From NCBI GenBank assembly GCA_947086895.1, contig CAMUAR010000009.1, forward strand, positions 23,092 through 87,091: 64,000 bases of DNA. Direction: 5' to 3'. The first letter of the stretch is position 1, and each line of letters opens with the position of its first letter. The notes below the pieces were generated by a model that was not told the DNA's origin, did no database searches, and was given only the letters and a program-made list of their open reading frames with translations. The DNA comes from an uncultured Lachnospiraceae bacterium (lineage in GTDB: Bacteria; Bacillota; Clostridia; Lachnospirales; Lachnospiraceae). Position numbers and translations under genes: made by a program. Shown here piece after piece: positions 36,255-45,556 of this stretch.

Positions 36255-37433
36255 ATGCATAAACAATATTTTTTTGAACAGTCAAGATATGATAGAGTAG
36301 TTCGTCAGCAAAATAAAAAGTTATTATCAGGAAACGGTGTTTTTGATCGCTACAAGTATCCGGTACTAACAAGAGAACATATTCCGGTATTTTGGCGTTA
36401 TGATTTAAATGAGACGACAAACCCATATTTTTTAGAACGTCTTGGGGTAAATGCAACATTTAACGCTGGAGCGATTGAGATTGCAGGCAAGTATTATCTT
36501 GTGGCAAGAGTGGAGGGCGCTGACCGAAAATCATTTTTCGCGGTGGCCGAGAGCGAGAGCCCGGTGGAAGGTTTTAAATTTTGGGATTACCCGGTGCAGC
36601 TGCCCGATACATGCAAAGAGGAAACAAATGTTTATGATATGCGGCTGACAAGACATCAGGACGGTTATATCTACGGCGTGTTCTGTTCGGAGAGCAAAGA
36701 TAAGGATAATCCAGATTTGGCGGCGGCAGTGGCCTCGGCTGGAATTGTGCGCACAAAAGATCTAAAGACTTGGGAGCGGCTGCCGAATTTAAAGACATTG
36801 CGTTCTCCACAGCAGCGCAACGTTGTACTGCACCCGGAGTTTATAGATGGAAAGTATGCATTTTATACAAGACCGATGGACGATTTTATCAATACTGGAA
36901 GCGGCGGCGGAATTGGTTTTGGTCTGTGTGACGATATTACAAATGCTGTGATTGATGAGGAAATTATCACAAGCCGCAGAAAATATCATACAATTACCGA
37001 GGCAAAAAACGGCGCGGGAGCACCTCCGATCCGCACGGAGAGGGGATGGATACATATTGCGCACGGAGTGCGCAACACAGCGGCAGGGCTGCGCTATGTA
37101 ATCTATGCGTTTGCGACCGATTTAAATGAGCCGTGGAAGGTGATTGCTGAGCCGTCTGGTTTTATGATTGGACCACGCGGGGACGAGCGAGTTGGGGATG
37201 TATCAAACGTTGTATTTACAAACGGAGTAATAGCAAGACGAAACGGAGATATCTTTATCTATTATGCATCATCGGATACAAGACTGCATGTCGCTTCTAC
37301 AACGATAGAACGACTGATCGATTATGTATTTAACACACCGCAGGACCCATTGCGGTCAGCAGACTGCGTGGCACAAAGGTGTGATATGATCCGCAAGAAC
37401 TTGGAGATTATCAAAAAAGAATCTCAGATATAA
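36255..37433 (+). CDS. GH130 4-O-beta-mannosyl-glucose phosphorylase
   Basis: GH130 subfamily-1-like phosphorylase (392 aa) that should cleave beta-1,4-mannosyl-glucose with phosphate to mannose-1-phosphate and glucose. It is longer than the first GH130, with an N-terminal helical extension (residues 1-40). Visible: [47 protein letters not shown], the catalytic Asp in [56 protein letters not shown] and [15 protein letters not shown]. No signal peptide. It directly follows the epimerase that supplies its substrate, the arrangement known from the Ruminococcus albus and Roseburia mannan pathways. Confidence 0.93.
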   Translation: MHKQYFFEQSRYDRVVRQQNKKLLSGNGVFDRYKYPVLTREHIPVFWRYDLNETTNPYFLERLGVNATFNAGAIEIAGKYYLVARVEGADRKSFFAVAESESPVEGFKFWDYPVQLPDTCKEETNVYDMRLTRHQDGYIYGVFCSESKDKDNPDLAAAVASAGIVRTKDLKTWERLPNLKTLRSPQQRNVVLHPEFIDGKYAFYTRPMDDFINTGSGGGIGFGLCDDITNAVIDEEIITSRRKYHTITEAKNGAGAPPIRTERGWIHIAHGVRNTAAGLRYVIYAFATDLNEPWKVIAEPSGFMIGPRGDERVGDVSNVVFTNGVIARRNGDIFIYYASSDTRLHVASTTIERLIDYVFNTPQDPLRSADCVAQRCDMIRKNLEIIKKESQI

Positions 37434-37491
37434 AACCAGGTTTCACAGCGGCAGAAGAGAACTGAAAATAGGAAATAGAAGGGGATGATCC

Positions 37492-37520
37492 TTGCCAACA
37501 GCCGGAAAATGTGGTAAACT
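37492..37520 (+). promoter_or_regulatory. promoter-like sequence before the hexomutase gene
   Basis: TTGCCA at 37492-37497 and TAAACT at 37515-37520, spacer 17, 50 bases before the start codon. It could give extra expression independent of the upstream genes. Confidence 0.45.
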
Positions 37521-37570
37521 TTACTTGGACAGTGAAAACACCGTACAGAAATCAAGAAAGGAAGTACGAC

Positions 37571-39295
37571 ATGGGCTATTTGGAAAAATATGAGGAATGG
37601 TGCAAAAACCCATACTTTGATGATGCGACAAGAGCAGAATTAAAAGCTCTTGAGGGGAACAATACGGAGATCGAGGATCGCTTTTACCGTGATTTGGAGT
37701 TTGGAACAGGCGGATTGAGAGGCGTGATCGGTGCAGGTACAAACCGCATGAATCTCTATACGGTGCGCAAGGCGACACAGGGACTGGCAAACTTTATTAT
37801 CAAGGAAGGCGGTCAGAGCAAAGGCATTGCAATCGCTTATGATTCGCGCCGTATGTCTGTTGAGTTCTCGGAGGAAGTAGCGCTGTGTATGTGTGCAAAT
37901 GGGATTAAGGCATACCGATTTGAGTCGCTTCGGCCAACCCCGATGCTTTCTTACGCACTGCGCGAGCTTGGATGCATTGCAGGTGTTGTAATTACAGCCA
38001 GCCATAATCCAGCGGAGTACAATGGATATAAAGTTTATTGGGAGGATGGAGCGCAGATCACTTATCCGAAGGATGAGCTGATTATCACAGAGGTAAACAA
38101 TGTTACAGATTTCAATACGGTAAAGACAATGAGCCGGAAAGAGGCTGAGGAAAAAGGGCTTTATCATGTAATCGGCAAGGAAATTGACGACAAATATACG
38201 GAGACGTTAAAGAAACTTGTAATTCATCCTGATATTGTAAAGGAGATGGGAAAGGATCTTGGCATTGTCTATACACCTTTGCATGGGACAGGAAATTTGC
38301 CGGTGCGCCGTGTGTTGGCGGAGCTTGGTTTTGAGAAAGTCTATGTTGTTCCAGAGCAGGAAAAACCAGACGGAAATTTCCCGACTGTGCCATACCCAAA
38401 TCCTGAGGATGCAAAAGCATTTGCGCTTGCGCTTGCACTTGCCAAAGAGAAAGATGCAGAGCTTGTGCTTGCGACAGACCCGGATGCAGACCGCCTTGGC
38501 GTTTATGCAAAAGATTCTAAGACCGGCGAATATCACAGCTTTACTGGAAATATGTCTGGAATGTTGATCTGCGAATATCTTTTAAGCCAGAAGAAGGAAC
38601 TTGGAACAATCGCAGAGGACGGCGTACTGGTAAAAACAATTGTTTCAACAAATATGGCGGACAAGGTTGCCGAGGAGTACGGAATTAGACTGGTTGAAGT
38701 TTTGACAGGATTTAAGTATATCGGCGAGCAGATTAAACTGTTTGAGCAGAGCGGACATGGCACCTATGAATTTGGGTTTGAGGAGAGCTATGGCTGTCTT
38801 GTCGGAACACATGCAAGGGACAAGGATGCCGTTGTTGCAGTGATGCTGTTGTGTGAAGCGGCGGCTTATTACAAAAAGCATGGTTTGACACTTTGGGATC
38901 AGATGTTAAATATTTATCAGAAGTACGGCTATTTCAAGGAGAGCTTGCAGACGCTTACTTTAAAGGGCGTTGAGGGCGCGGGAAAGATTAAGCAGATGAT
39001 GGAAGATATCCGCAATAATCCGCCGGTGCAGCTTGGCGATTACAAAGTTGTTGCATTCCGCGATTACAAGGCGGACACAGTAAAAAATATTGCAACAGGC
39101 GAAGTGACCAAAACAGGGCTTCCAGCTTCAAACGTGCTGTATTTTGATCTTGATAACGACGGGTGGGTATGTGTCAGACCATCCGGCACTGAGCCAAAGA
39201 TTAAGTTTTATATCGGCGTAAAGGGCGAGAGCTTTGAGGATGCAGAAGAAAAAAATAAGAAATTGACCGATGCGCTGATGGAATTGGCAAAATAA
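37571..39295 (+). CDS. phosphohexomutase (phosphoglucomutase/phosphomannomutase)
   Basis: Alpha-D-phosphohexomutase (574 aa), large PGM form. In this locus its job would be mannose-1-phosphate to mannose-6-phosphate, linking phosphorolysis to glycolysis; it may also use glucose phosphates. Catalytic phosphoserine loop TASHNPAEYNGYK, metal-binding loop ATDPDADRLGV, sugar-binding loop GFEESYGCLVG and phosphate-binding loop RPSGTEPKIKFY are all intact. Of the in-frame starts, ATG 37571 has AAAGGAAG in front and the family N-terminus (MGYLEKYEEWCKNPYFD). Closed by the terminator at 39306-39350. Confidence 0.93.
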   Translation: MGYLEKYEEWCKNPYFDDATRAELKALEGNNTEIEDRFYRDLEFGTGGLRGVIGAGTNRMNLYTVRKATQGLANFIIKEGGQSKGIAIAYDSRRMSVEFSEEVALCMCANGIKAYRFESLRPTPMLSYALRELGCIAGVVITASHNPAEYNGYKVYWEDGAQITYPKDELIITEVNNVTDFNTVKTMSRKEAEEKGLYHVIGKEIDDKYTETLKKLVIHPDIVKEMGKDLGIVYTPLHGTGNLPVRRVLAELGFEKVYVVPEQEKPDGNFPTVPYPNPEDAKAFALALALAKEKDAELVLATDPDADRLGVYAKDSKTGEYHSFTGNMSGMLICEYLLSQKKELGTIAEDGVLVKTIVSTNMADKVAEEYGIRLVEVLTGFKYIGEQIKLFEQSGHGTYEFGFEESYGCLVGTHARDKDAVVAVMLLCEAAAYYKKHGLTLWDQMLNIYQKYGYFKESLQTLTLKGVEGAGKIKQMMEDIRNNPPVQLGDYKVVAFRDYKADTVKNIATGEVTKTGLPASNVLYFDLDNDGWVCVRPSGTEPKIKFYIGVKGESFEDAEEKNKKLTDALMELAK

Positions 39296-39305
39296 AATGT
39301 GATAT

Positions 39306-39350
39306 AAAGCTCGGACGGCAAAGTTGTCTGACTGTCCGAGCTTTATTTTT
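39306..39350 (+). terminator. intrinsic terminator after the hexomutase gene
   Basis: AAAGCTCGGAC from 39306 pairs with GTCCGAGCTTT ending at 39343, followed by a T-rich tail (ATTTTT). A strong 11-bp stem. Confidence 0.85.
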
Positions 39351-39580
39351 CTAAAAAAGGATATTCCAGTAGAAGAAACAATCTTCTGCTTAAATTAATG
39401 ATTTTTACGAAAAGGTTTTCGGAACTATAAGTACTGATATAAAAAACATATTAAAGTAATGAATGCAGAGAAGTTCTCGTGAGTATTCGAAGAAAACAAA
39501 AGAATATTTTATAGTTTTATATTTTGTGGATTGCGCTGATATAGATCGGGTTGTAAAAAGCAGCGCGGGAAGAAGGTTTT

Positions 39581-42055
39581 ATGAAAAAGTGTGGGATAAG
39601 ATTATGCGGAATGCTCCTGGCGGCTTCCATGATGTTTTCTGCGTGCGGCAATAACCGCGACAATATAGAAGAGCCTTCTGTAACGCCAAATGAAACGCAG
39701 CAGAATGGGGAAAACAACAATAACAAGGAAGAACAGAATAACGGTGATAATTTGCCGGAAAGCGCAGAGGCGTTTCAGCTTCCAGAAGCTGTCCGCACAG
39801 CAGCGATGGATGCAAAGAACAATGCGTCTGAAATGGCGCAGCGCGCTGTTTGTTCACAGGGAAATACAAGGCGGATCCAAGAAGTTTTTTCGCGGATGGG
39901 ACAGGGAGAAAATGTTACTGTGGCGTACCTTGGAGGTTCAATCACCGAGGGATATATGGTAAACTCCACGCAAAATTATGCGAACAAAACGACAAACTGG
40001 CTGAAAAAAGTTTTTGAAAATAATAATATAAAACATGTTAATGCGGGACTTTCAGGAACTTCATCAACAATCGGTCTTCTGCGCGTGCAGCAGGATGTAC
40101 TTGACAAGAAACCAGATTTGGTGTTTGTAGAATTTGCGGTAAATGATGCAAATGATGCGATAAGTAAAATGATGTATGAAAGTTTAATTTCCAGAATTAT
40201 AAATTCAGAGACTGCTCCAGCGGTTGTATTAATTTTTACAGTTCTGGAAAACGGCTATACCTGCGAGGAACATATGTCACGTATTGGCGAGGCGTACCGT
40301 CTGCCGATGATTTCTGTCAATGCGGCTCTCGCGCCGGAATTGGAATCAAAAAATATCGAGTGGTCCGATTATGGGCAGGATGAAGCACATCCGACAAAAC
40401 AGGGACATATCTGGATTTCCGAGTTTATCCAGTATTTATTTGCTGATATTATAACAAAAAATGCACTGGATGAAGAGATGGATTATACAGCGTGCAAATC
40501 GTTTGGCGCGCCTTATGCGGGGATGAATTTTTATAATAGTGAAAATCTCTATGTGCCGGATACCGGCGGCTTTGTGGAGGCAAATTCCGATATTCAGCAT
40601 TTTCCGAACGACTGGATCTGGGGGAAGAAGGCGGGCGGCTCGCTGGAATTTACGATGACAGGGAAGAATCTTATTTTGCTGTACAAGGAAGTCAACAATA
40701 AAAATATGGCGGCGGTTGATATTTATGTGGATGGAAAGAAAAAGGTTCAGGTAAATGCAAATTCCCCGGACGGATGGAACAATCCAGAGACATATATTAT
40801 TTTTAACGATGTTGACGAGGGAGAGCATACAATTAAAATCACGGTAACAGAAGATACTATAGATAAGAATTTTCATATTTTAGGTTTTGGAACAACAGGG
40901 ACAATAAATTCCAAAGAGCGTGTAAAGGAAGAAGATATGCTATATCAGGATAGAGCAATTCGAAATATTGGAAATACATTTGCATTACAGGAATTGATAA
41001 AGCGCGCCGAGGCAGGAGAGAAACTGACCATCGGATTTATCGGCGGGTCCATTACGCAGGGCGCAGGAGCCTCCAATTCAAATAAGTGCTATGCAAAGCT
41101 GGTTTATGACTGGTGGTGCGATACCTTCCCGCAGGCGACATTTCAGTATGTCAATGCTGGAATTGGAGCGACAACTTCTCAATTTGCATGTGCGAGAGTA
41201 CAGTCAGATCTATTAGACAGCAAACCGGATTTTGTTGTTGTGGAATTTTCCGTCAACGACGATGCCAGCAGTTTTTTTGCAGAAACTTATGAAAGTTTGA
41301 TACGAATGATTTTATCAGCAAATCCAGATGCGGCGGTTATGGTGCTGAATATGGTACAGTATAATTCAGGAGTTAATGCGCAGATGATCCACAATGAAGT
41401 TGCAAAGCATTATGAGCTTCCGGCAGTAAGTATGAAGGAAAGCATTTACAGAGAAATTATATTAAAGCATCTTGAAACAACGGATGTGACGGTCGATATG
41501 ATTCATCCAAATGACAGAGGACATGCTTATGGCGCTGAGATTGTAACATATTTTCTTGAAAAAGTAAAGGATGGAACGTATTATTCGGAGAAAGCAGCGG
41601 TGCTTGCCGAGCCAGCTAGGGATTTAAAGAGCATAACTTCCGTGCGTTACGACAATCGGAACAGCGAGCCTGAATTAAAGGGATTTGTAAAAGATACTGC
41701 TGAGCAGAAAGAGATTACAGATATTTTTAAAAACGGGTACACAGCAGAAAAAAAAGGGGATACTATTATATTTGATGAAATTTATGGCAGCAGGATTTCT
41801 TTACAATATCGTAAGACGAATCAGCTTGGCGCGCCGAAAGCAATTGCTGTTATTGATGGCAATGAAGATACCACCGTCAGTCTGGATGGGAATTATCCAG
41901 ACGGCTGGGGAGACTGGCTCTATCTGCATAATATTGCGGATAACCTTGACCCAGCCGTGCCGCATACTGTAGAAATCCGTATTACCGAGGAGGGTGATCG
42001 TGATTTTTATCTTGTTTCAGTAATTGCTGCGGGGGAAAGTTTGAAAGAAAAATAA
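39581..42055 (+). CDS. tandem SGNH-hydrolase lipoprotein, probable mannan acetyl esterase
   Basis: Surface lipoprotein (824 aa), lipobox FSAC (about residue 24), then an Asn/Glu-rich linker. Two complete SGNH esterase domains in one chain: domain 1 with GGSITEGYMVNS (Ser), VFVEFAVNDAND and DEAHPTKQGH (Asp/His); domain 2 with GGSITQGAGASNSNKCY, VVVEFSVNDDASS and DMIHPNDRGHAYG. Each is followed by a beta-rich, CBM-like region (about 325-445 and 690-815) with similar words (NSPDGWNNPETYI, NYPDGWGDWLYL) and DEGEHTIKI/PHTVEIRI ends. Resemblance to CE17-type mannan esterases is an inference from context. Removing O-acetyl groups outside would open mannan to the GH26 enzyme. It ends 13 bases from the convergent CE2 gene. 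Confidence 0.87.
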   Translation: MKKCGIRLCGMLLAASMMFSACGNNRDNIEEPSVTPNETQQNGENNNNKEEQNNGDNLPESAEAFQLPEAVRTAAMDAKNNASEMAQRAVCSQGNTRRIQEVFSRMGQGENVTVAYLGGSITEGYMVNSTQNYANKTTNWLKKVFENNNIKHVNAGLSGTSSTIGLLRVQQDVLDKKPDLVFVEFAVNDANDAISKMMYESLISRIINSETAPAVVLIFTVLENGYTCEEHMSRIGEAYRLPMISVNAALAPELESKNIEWSDYGQDEAHPTKQGHIWISEFIQYLFADIITKNALDEEMDYTACKSFGAPYAGMNFYNSENLYVPDTGGFVEANSDIQHFPNDWIWGKKAGGSLEFTMTGKNLILLYKEVNNKNMAAVDIYVDGKKKVQVNANSPDGWNNPETYIIFNDVDEGEHTIKITVTEDTIDKNFHILGFGTTGTINSKERVKEEDMLYQDRAIRNIGNTFALQELIKRAEAGEKLTIGFIGGSITQGAGASNSNKCYAKLVYDWWCDTFPQATFQYVNAGIGATTSQFACARVQSDLLDSKPDFVVVEFSVNDDASSFFAETYESLIRMILSANPDAAVMVLNMVQYNSGVNAQMIHNEVAKHYELPAVSMKESIYREIILKHLETTDVTVDMIHPNDRGHAYGAEIVTYFLEKVKDGTYYSEKAAVLAEPARDLKSITSVRYDNRNSEPELKGFVKDTAEQKEITDIFKNGYTAEKKGDTIIFDEIYGSRISLQYRKTNQLGAPKAIAVIDGNEDTTVSLDGNYPDGWGDWLYLHNIADNLDPAVPHTVEIRITEEGDRDFYLVSVIAAGESLKEK

Positions 42056-42068
42056 GTTTAAACTCTTT

Positions 42069-43139
42069 TTATTTCCAGATTTCCTCGCCAAAACTTTCCA
42101 GAAAAGCCGTGAGTTCCTCCGCCATTTTTTCCGCCTCCGGCTTGCGGATATGACCAGGGGTGCCGCAGCCATTGTTGGAATAAAGGAAATGTACAATTTT
42201 TGGGTCGGAAAGTTCTTCTGCAACCGACCCAATCGCATCGTCCCACGCAGCATCATGACAGAGAATTGTCGTGGTAAGTACAAACAGGGCGTTTGGGTAT
42301 TTGGCGCGAAGCCCTAAAATAAAATCCTTATAGTGCTTTTTCCAGCGCGCACTTTTTATAGCGTCCTTTCCCATATAATTTTCCGGGTTGGCGTCGTTTT
42401 GACCGAATGCGATAATGACAACATGAGGTGTGTAGCGCGAGAAATCCCAGGGGGTTATTTCTCCAAAATAATCGCAGTAGCGCAGTTTGTCCCATACGCT
42501 TTCCATACCAATATAATCTGGTCCGTGAAAATATCCAGTATTATCAAGCAGCGCGATTCCGCCCTGCGCGATATCGTGAAGTTCCGCATGAAGATTTCTG
42601 GCAGTGATAAAAGCGTAGGAAAACCAAGAATTGGAATAGATGCCATCATGCCCTTCAGGGTCGGGTTTTCCGGTGTATGCGACCGCCTCGCTGACCTCGC
42701 CGGCACTGACAGAATCGCCGTAGCATTCAATGCGGCGGGAAGGCTTTGGAGCAGGGGGAAGAATCTGAAAATCACTGCTTGTAAAAATGCCGAGAAAATC
42801 AAAGCAGTGCGAGGCATCCTGACATTTGTAGAGGGTTACTTCATGGATTTCATCGGTAAATACGCAGGCTGGCGCAAGCATAATTTCGGTATTATGTTCT
42901 GTGATTTCAATTTTTTCCTGCACTTGTCCGTCGATCACTACGCCGATATAATTGTGATAACAGCAGTGATAATTTTTTAATTTTACATAAAAATTTGTTC
43001 CGCGAAAGCGAAATGTTACCGAGCTTCCCGCAAAAATAAAACAGGGTTGTTCGGGGTTTGAAAAATCAATTCTTCCAGTATAGGAAAAAAAAGGATGGCA
43101 GGGTGAGATCGGTTGGAGATGTTGTTTGTTTTGTTCCAT
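42069..43139 (-). CDS. CE2-type acetyl esterase
   Basis: Carbohydrate esterase family 2-like protein (356 aa) with no signal peptide, hence intracellular. N-terminal jelly-roll domain (residues about 15-115, HPFFSYTGRIDFSNPEQPCFIFAGSSV), then an SGNH domain: nucleophile Ser in IECYGDSVSAGE, the block HDIAQGGIALLDNTGYF, the Asn motif AFGQNDANPENY and the catalytic His in CGTPGHIRKPEAEKMAEEL. CE2 enzymes remove acetyl groups from the 3-, 4- or 6-positions of mannosyl or glucosyl residues. An ATG 12 bases upstream (MRGI) is in frame, but GAGAGG fits the ATG at 43139. It is the only minus-strand gene of the mannan locus, convergent with the tandem esterase. Confidence 0.88.
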   Translation of the reverse strand: MEQNKQHLQPISPCHPFFSYTGRIDFSNPEQPCFIFAGSSVTFRFRGTNFYVKLKNYHCCYHNYIGVVIDGQVQEKIEITEHNTEIMLAPACVFTDEIHEVTLYKCQDASHCFDFLGIFTSSDFQILPPAPKPSRRIECYGDSVSAGEVSEAVAYTGKPDPEGHDGIYSNSWFSYAFITARNLHAELHDIAQGGIALLDNTGYFHGPDYIGMESVWDKLRYCDYFGEITPWDFSRYTPHVVIIAFGQNDANPENYMGKDAIKSARWKKHYKDFILGLRAKYPNALFVLTTTILCHDAAWDDAIGSVAEELSDPKIVHFLYSNNGCGTPGHIRKPEAEKMAEELTAFLESFGEEIWK

Positions 43140-43344
43140 AATTCCTCTCATTCCACCGCACAGGCGGTATTTTTATTATGTTTTTGGATCGCATAAATAA
43201 TTCAGTGCAAGAACGCTCTTTTTATGTTGTGAACTGCAGAATTTTTTAAGAAGAAGTTCTTTGATTATTTTTTCGATTATATCATTTTATGGCTGTTTTT
43301 TCAAACTTTTGCTAAAATATCTTGAAAAAATATCCTGCCAGGGT

Positions 43345-43371
43345 TAAAATACAGTTAGGTAAAGCCGATAA
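43345..43371 (+). promoter_or_regulatory. perfect sigma-D (flagellar) promoter
   Basis: TAAA at 43345-43348, exactly 15 bases, then GCCGATAA at 43364-43371. This is the textbook sigma-D/sigma-28 consensus without a mismatch. It lies about 105 bases upstream of the FliD-like gene on the same strand. Confidence 0.85.
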
Positions 43372-43475
43372 TGTAAGCAGAAGGTTTTAGAATGAAACAT
43401 AAAAGTTTATGAATTTTTGTAAGTTTTCAGTGACGGTGGGCGCAGAAATTATTATCAAGCAAGGAGGTAGTGCTT

Positions 43476-44246
43476 ATGTCAACAATCAATGGAAGTTATT
43501 TTAATTACAGCAGTCCTTTCTTTTCGGGTTCTTCTATGGGTTCCGGCGGTTTGCTCGGCGATTATCTCAGCATCCGCAACGGCAGTTATAAGAAGCTGTT
43601 AAAAGCTTACTATGCAAAGCAGAACAACAGTGAAGAAAAAACAAACAGTTCAACAAATAAAACAAAAGAGTATGACAAGACCGTATCGAAGGAACTGAAA
43701 CAGTTACAGACGGATTCTTCCGCATTAAAGACAGCAACAGAAGCGTTTACAAAGAAAGGTTCTAAGCTGTTTGACCAGATAACAACAACGACCAAGGACG
43801 AGCAGGGCAACGAGACGACAACAAAAGATTATGACTGGAAGGCGATCACAAGCGCAGTAAAATCATTTGCTGATGCGTACAACAAGACGCTTGATTCTGC
43901 ATCAGAGCAGGACAATGTAGCCGTTTTGCGCAAAGCGGCAATGATGACAAAGAACACCGCAGCAAACAGGAATATGTTAAGCCGTGTCGGCATTACAATC
44001 GGGAAGGACAACAAACTTTCTGTTGATGAGGAGAAGTTAAAGAAAGCAAATATCAACGATTTGAAGTCACTGTTTGGAGGCAGCTACAGCTCTTATGTTT
44101 CATCCATCGGACAGAGAGCTTCCGATATTCAAAAAGTTTCGGAACAGATGATTAAGAGCGCGACAAATTCCAATGCAAGTACATACACAAGAAGAGGAAG
44201 TTACAGTTCACTTGCAACAGGTGGAATTTACGATAGTTTCTTCTAA
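43476..44246 (+). CDS. small FliD-like (flagellar cap-related) protein
   Basis: Protein of 256 aa, not a full FliD. The N-terminal 45 residues are Ser/Gly/Tyr-rich, a Lys/Glu/Thr-rich stretch (50-80) looks coiled, and residues about 120-225 resemble the C-terminal FliD domain: WKAITSAVKSFADAYNKTLDSA, then LSRVGITIGKDNKLSVDEEKL followed by INDLKSLFGG. In FliD this region packs the filament cap. No signal peptide, consistent with export by the flagellar system. A perfect sigma-D promoter supports membership of the flagellar regulon although no other flagellar gene is near. AAGGAGG precedes ATG 43476; a GTG at 43470 is less likely. A strong terminator at 44264-44296 makes it a single-gene unit. 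Confidence 0.7.
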   Translation: MSTINGSYFNYSSPFFSGSSMGSGGLLGDYLSIRNGSYKKLLKAYYAKQNNSEEKTNSSTNKTKEYDKTVSKELKQLQTDSSALKTATEAFTKKGSKLFDQITTTTKDEQGNETTTKDYDWKAITSAVKSFADAYNKTLDSASEQDNVAVLRKAAMMTKNTAANRNMLSRVGITIGKDNKLSVDEEKLKKANINDLKSLFGGSYSSYVSSIGQRASDIQKVSEQMIKSATNSNASTYTRRGSYSSLATGGIYDSFF

Positions 44247-44263
44247 AAAACCGATTTAAATGC

Positions 44264-44296
44264 AAATCCCCCAACCTTTAAGGTGGGGGATTTTTT
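44264..44296 (+). terminator. intrinsic terminator after the FliD-like gene
   Basis: AAATCCCCCAACC from 44264 pairs with the GGTGGGGGATTT that follows a 5-base loop, running into six Ts. Very strong stem. Confidence 0.92.
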
Positions 44297-44388
44297 GCGA
44301 TAAGAGTAAGGATTGATTTGTTTTTTGCAATAAAATATTGCATACTTTTTTCATTATAGTATAAGAAAGTTTTTGGCTGGCAAGGAGA

Positions 44389-44476
44389 AACAACTAATAG
44401 TTGTTAGAATATAGTATTAACAGTTAGTTGTTTTTTCTGCGTGTTTGTATTATGATAAAAACAGTATACAGTATAC
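44389..44476 (+). promoter_or_regulatory. palindromic control region of the XRE-type gene
   Basis: Three structures in 90 bases. AACAACTAATAGTTGTT at 44389-44405 is a perfect palindrome. AACAACTAA of its left arm can instead pair with TTAGTTGTT (about 44425-44433), which is followed by Ts, giving a terminator-like alternative fold. GTATAC-A-GTATAC at 44464-44476 is a typical dyad operator for an XRE-type repressor, 38 bases before its own start codon, suggesting autoregulation. Confidence 0.5.
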
Positions 44477-44513
44477 AATATAAAATGCGCCGCGGGCGCG
44501 GAAATGAGGATTT

Positions 44514-45416
44514 ATGGATACAGAATTTGCAAAGCGGCTGGCGATGGTGCGCCAGGAGAAGGGATTAACGCAGCAGCGGCTGGCGGATCGGCTTGGCGTG
44601 ACAGCGCAGGCAGTTTCAAAGTATGAGACAGGTGCAAGTCTGCCGGAAATCGATACATTAAAGGCGATTGCAATGGTGCTTGGATGTTCCACCGATTATC
44701 TATTGGGGCATGAGCTTACACAGGATTCCCAGATTAATATGTTAGACCGCGAGCGGCGGGACGAGATTGACCGTGCATTGCATAAGGAGTGCCTTGGGAT
44801 AGATGTCGGAGCAGGACTGGTTGATCTGCTTATGGAAGAAAATAAGAATCATTATGAAAGATTTCATAAGCTGCGCGTGAAACTGGCAAGTGAGTATGGG
44901 ATTCTTGTTCCGATTGTGCGTCTGAAAGACAATGTAGGCTTGGAGAATAAGGAATATCAGATTCTTCTGCACGGGAAAACGGTAATTGGGCAGGGGAAAT
45001 TAGAATATCCAATGTTTTTTTACCCGCAGAAAAAGGCGGAAGATAAAACGCAGATTGAAGGCAGGGAGCCTGTGTGGAATGTGAAGGGCGTCTGGCGCAA
45101 GCAGGAGGAAGAAGGAAAGATTTCCTGCATGGATATTATTATTGTTCATTTAGAAAAACTGATTCTTGAAAATTACGATAAAATATTGAATCGCCAGATT
45201 GTAGCGGATATGGTGTCGAGAGCGCGCAGCTGGTGTCCGGCGGCTGTGGATGGAGTGGTTCCAGAAAAAGTGAGTTTCGCCCGTCTCCAAAATGTGATAA
45301 CAAGATTGGTTAAAGAAAAACTTCCAGTCAACCGCATGGATTATCTGATTGGTTTTCTCGAAGAACATCCAGAACTGAACAGTGCGGAGTATGAGCAGCT
45401 AAAAGCGGGACTATAA
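44514..45416 (+). CDS. XRE-family transcriptional regulator
   Basis: DNA-binding protein (300 aa) with an N-terminal XRE/Cro helix-turn-helix (residues 5-60: MVRQEKGLTQQRLADRLGV, then VSKYETGASLPEIDTLKAIA) and a longer C-terminal part I do not recognise. The latter is mixed alpha/beta with a mid-section KEYQILLHGKTVIGQGKLEY that may be a small sensory fold, and ends in a helical stretch. The ATG lies behind GAAATGAGG. Palindromic sites upstream suggest that it controls itself. No obvious target besides itself; neighbours are unrelated. Confidence 0.82.
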   Translation: MDTEFAKRLAMVRQEKGLTQQRLADRLGVTAQAVSKYETGASLPEIDTLKAIAMVLGCSTDYLLGHELTQDSQINMLDRERRDEIDRALHKECLGIDVGAGLVDLLMEENKNHYERFHKLRVKLASEYGILVPIVRLKDNVGLENKEYQILLHGKTVIGQGKLEYPMFFYPQKKAEDKTQIEGREPVWNVKGVWRKQEEEGKISCMDIIIVHLEKLILENYDKILNRQIVADMVSRARSWCPAAVDGVVPEKVSFARLQNVITRLVKEKLPVNRMDYLIGFLEEHPELNSAEYEQLKAGL

Positions 45417-45448
45417 TGCTGTAAAGCTTCTTGTTTTGGCTATAGGTC

Positions 45449-45545
45449 AAGCAATATGGCAGTTTACAAATTTTTAATTTCAAACAATTAAAAAATAAAT
45501 ACATCCATTTGAAAGTTTAGAAAAATTTGTAAACTGCGATTGCTT
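45449..45545. repeat. long imperfect palindrome between convergent genes
   Basis: The left arm 45449-45475 (AAGCAATATGGCAGTTTACA and on) and right arm 45521-45545 are reverse complements except for two or three bases, about 25 bp each. The loop holds a second stem (TTTCAAA near 45480 with TTTGAAA near 45510). It sits between the convergent XRE gene and tyrA. Either a bidirectional terminator or a small MITE-like insertion; no target duplication is visible. Confidence 0.6.
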
Positions 45546-45556
45546 TATTTTGATGG

